Source of the DNA: QVMM01 sp047030855
Lineage (GTDB): Bacteria > Bacteroidota > Bacteroidia > Bacteroidales > Dysgonomonadaceae
Length of the DNA: 64,000 bases
Reading direction: 5' to 3'
NCBI GenBank assembly: GCA_047030855.1
Contig: JBKYIJ010000008.1
Location: 1,488,001-1,552,000 of the forward strand
Made by a program: the position numbers and the translations under genes. Below the pieces are notes generated by a model. It did no database searches. It worked only from the letters and a program-made list of their open reading frames with translations, and was not told where the DNA came from. Of this stretch, positions 62,817 through 64,000 are shown piece by piece. Position 1 is the stretch's first letter. Each line of letters begins with the position of its first letter.

Positions 62817-64000
62817 TTATTTCACAATTATTTTAGCTGTTTGGGAAGAATTACCCCTTTGAACTTTCACGAAGTATATACCCGGAGTAAAAGATTCCGT
62901 CGCGATCATAATTTTTTGATCATTAGGAATAGCGGTCTCCTGTTTTATTAAACTGCCTAAAGCTGAATAAACCGATACGATTACATCCTCATTGCCTTCC
63001 GGTACGCTTACGGTCAAACTGTTCCCTCTGTTTACGGGATTCGGATAAACAACCAATACTGATGCGTCAGGATTAATATCCTCAATGCCCGTCTGCAAAT
63101 AATCATAAGTCAACTTTACATCTTTAACGGACAAATACATATCCGTACCGCTTGCCGCTTTTCCGTCATTAATATAAAAACTTATGGAAGAAATCACAAA
63201 TGGATAAGCTGCCCTGTCATTCAAATCACCCAGTTGATTCAGAGCAATACCTATTACTATATCTTTATCAGCAATAATGTCTTTAACTGATACTATTTGA
63301 TTAGAACCGTTTTTAGCGCTGCAATTGACGGATATTTCAGTCAGAACGGCATTGCCCGGATTGATGGTAAGATACATGGAGTCGGGTAGACTGAACGTTT
63401 CGATCGGCTTATTCAACGCTACATAAGAACCTCTCCCTTTGCTGGCGTAATTAAATGCAATCTTAGTACCATGCTCCCAGCCCTCCGGTAAATTAGTAGA
63501 AGAAAACGTCATATTTTTCAAATTCGAAGTTTTACCGATAACGAAAGACTCCATATTGTCGAACTTCTCCACATAATAAGGAGATTTGTCAACGATCTGA
63601 ACCTTAACTTTTAAGACGTCGGAATAGCTGCCTAAAGTCCCTGTAACTACAGTTTCGCCGTTGACAAGACCGGACAACACGCCATTCTCTATTTTGCAAA
63701 TTGTCGGATTGTCTATTACCCATGATAAAGATGCGGGATCTATCGGATATACTTTGCCGTCTGTTTGCGCTTGAACTTCTATTGCGTATTTTATGTTGTT
63801 ATCAACGATCACGCTGTCCAATCTGAAACTCATTACGGCGCTTTGATCTATTTCGATAGTTTTCGAAACCTTCAGCCCGTTATGTTCAGCGGTGAGTACT
63901 CCTTTTGTTAAGGTTCCTGATGCGACAAATGCTCCTGATGCGTCGATATGCCCAAGGGCAGGATCACACGAGTATGTAACCGGAGTATTTTTATTTACAA
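62817..64000 (-). CDS. Secreted multi-domain protein with T9SS sorting domain, N-terminus beyond the window
   Basis: The frame is open to the right edge, so the start lies outside; the ATG at 63833 is internal. The visible part has an Ig/Big_2-like beta-sandwich (LSWVIDNPTICKIENGVLSGLVNGETVVTG), a CBM/beta-sandwich domain (about 63500-63100 in coordinates) and a T9SS type A sorting domain ending VYPNPVNRGNSLTVSV ... FVKVQRGNSSQTAKIIVK. Bacteroidetes proteins of this layout often carry an N-terminal phosphodiester-glycosidase (NAGPA-like) domain, but that cannot be seen here. It heads a group with the PD40 protein and amidase. Confidence 0.75.
   Translation of the reverse strand, partial: VNKNTPVTYSCDPALGHIDASGAFVASGTLTKGVLTAEHNGLKVSKTIEIDQSAVMSFRLDSVIVDNNIKYAIEVQAQTDGKVYPIDPASLSWVIDNPTICKIENGVLSGLVNGETVVTGTLGSYSDVLKVKVQIVDKSPYYVEKFDNMESFVIGKTSNLKNMTFSSTNLPEGWEHGTKIAFNYASKGRGSYVALNKPIETFSLPDSMYLTINPGNAVLTEISVNCSAKNGSNQIVSVKDIIADKDIVIGIALNQLGDLNDRAAYPFVISSISFYINDGKAASGTDMYLSVKDVKLTYDYLQTGIEDINPDASVLVVYPNPVNRGNSLTVSVPEGNEDVIVSVYSALGSLIKQETAIPNDQKIMIATESFTPGIYFVKVQRGNSSQTAKIIVK

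Overview
The window is chromosomal DNA of a member of the Bacteroidales. The support is a Bacteroidetes-type 16S rRNA gene, promoters with the Bacteroidetes -33 TTTG / -7 TAnnTTTG signature, a complete Bat (aerotolerance) operon, type IX secretion (T9SS) sorting domains and Bacteroidetes-restricted DUF families (DUF4834, DUF3256, DUF4468, DUF5715). The 16S and gene content look closer to Dysgonomonadaceae, Tannerellaceae or Porphyromonadaceae than to Bacteroides, but I cannot place it to genus. Most of the window is core genome; I see no prophage, insertion sequence, CRISPR array or tRNA gene.

Left part (1-12.1 kb): the 3' end of a PEPCK/HPr-kinase-like P-loop ATPase; a DUF5715-truA-EamA operon; rubrerythrin divergent from a SulP anion transporter; rpmH (L34); cvpA; a Nudix hydrolase; and a giant TPR protein paired with an outer-membrane beta-barrel.

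12.1-14.9 kb: a HAD-IB phosphatase, a decaprenyl-phosphate phosphoribosyltransferase-like UbiA enzyme and a polytopic membrane protein. Together they look like a prenyl-phosphate-pentose sugar donor pathway. 15-23 kb: purB-rluB-asnS, the phospholipid operon psd-pssA-DUF4834-DNA glycosylase-rnhB, and prs. 23-31 kb: a GH13 enzyme and the cluster PASTA-rluD-ddl-acyltransferase-DUF4468-DUF4468-patatin, then an Lrp regulator. 31-38 kb: two FKBP isomerases, a sirtuin, pyrophosphatase, a T9SS cargo, DUF3256 and an M49 peptidase.

38-54 kb: a universal stress protein with a small HTH partner, the moxR-DUF58-(BatD-like)-batA-batB-batC-batD-batE-PAP2 operon, a YfbK-like VWA lipoprotein and ppc. 54-64 kb: a LIC_10190-like membrane protein, a 16S rRNA gene with no tRNA, 23S or 5S behind it, a GDSL esterase, a BadF/BadG sugar kinase, and a cell-wall amidase, a beta-propeller protein and a T9SS cargo cut by the right edge.

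The most striking sequence-level anomaly is a set of about nine single-base frameshifts in seven genes, mostly in homopolymers. Each is repaired by one base. This looks like systematic base-calling error, though slippage cannot be excluded. The most interesting biological leads are the unlinked 16S gene, the UbiA/HAD/membrane-protein cluster, and the extra Bat-operon protein whose C-terminal helical domain resembles that of BatD.
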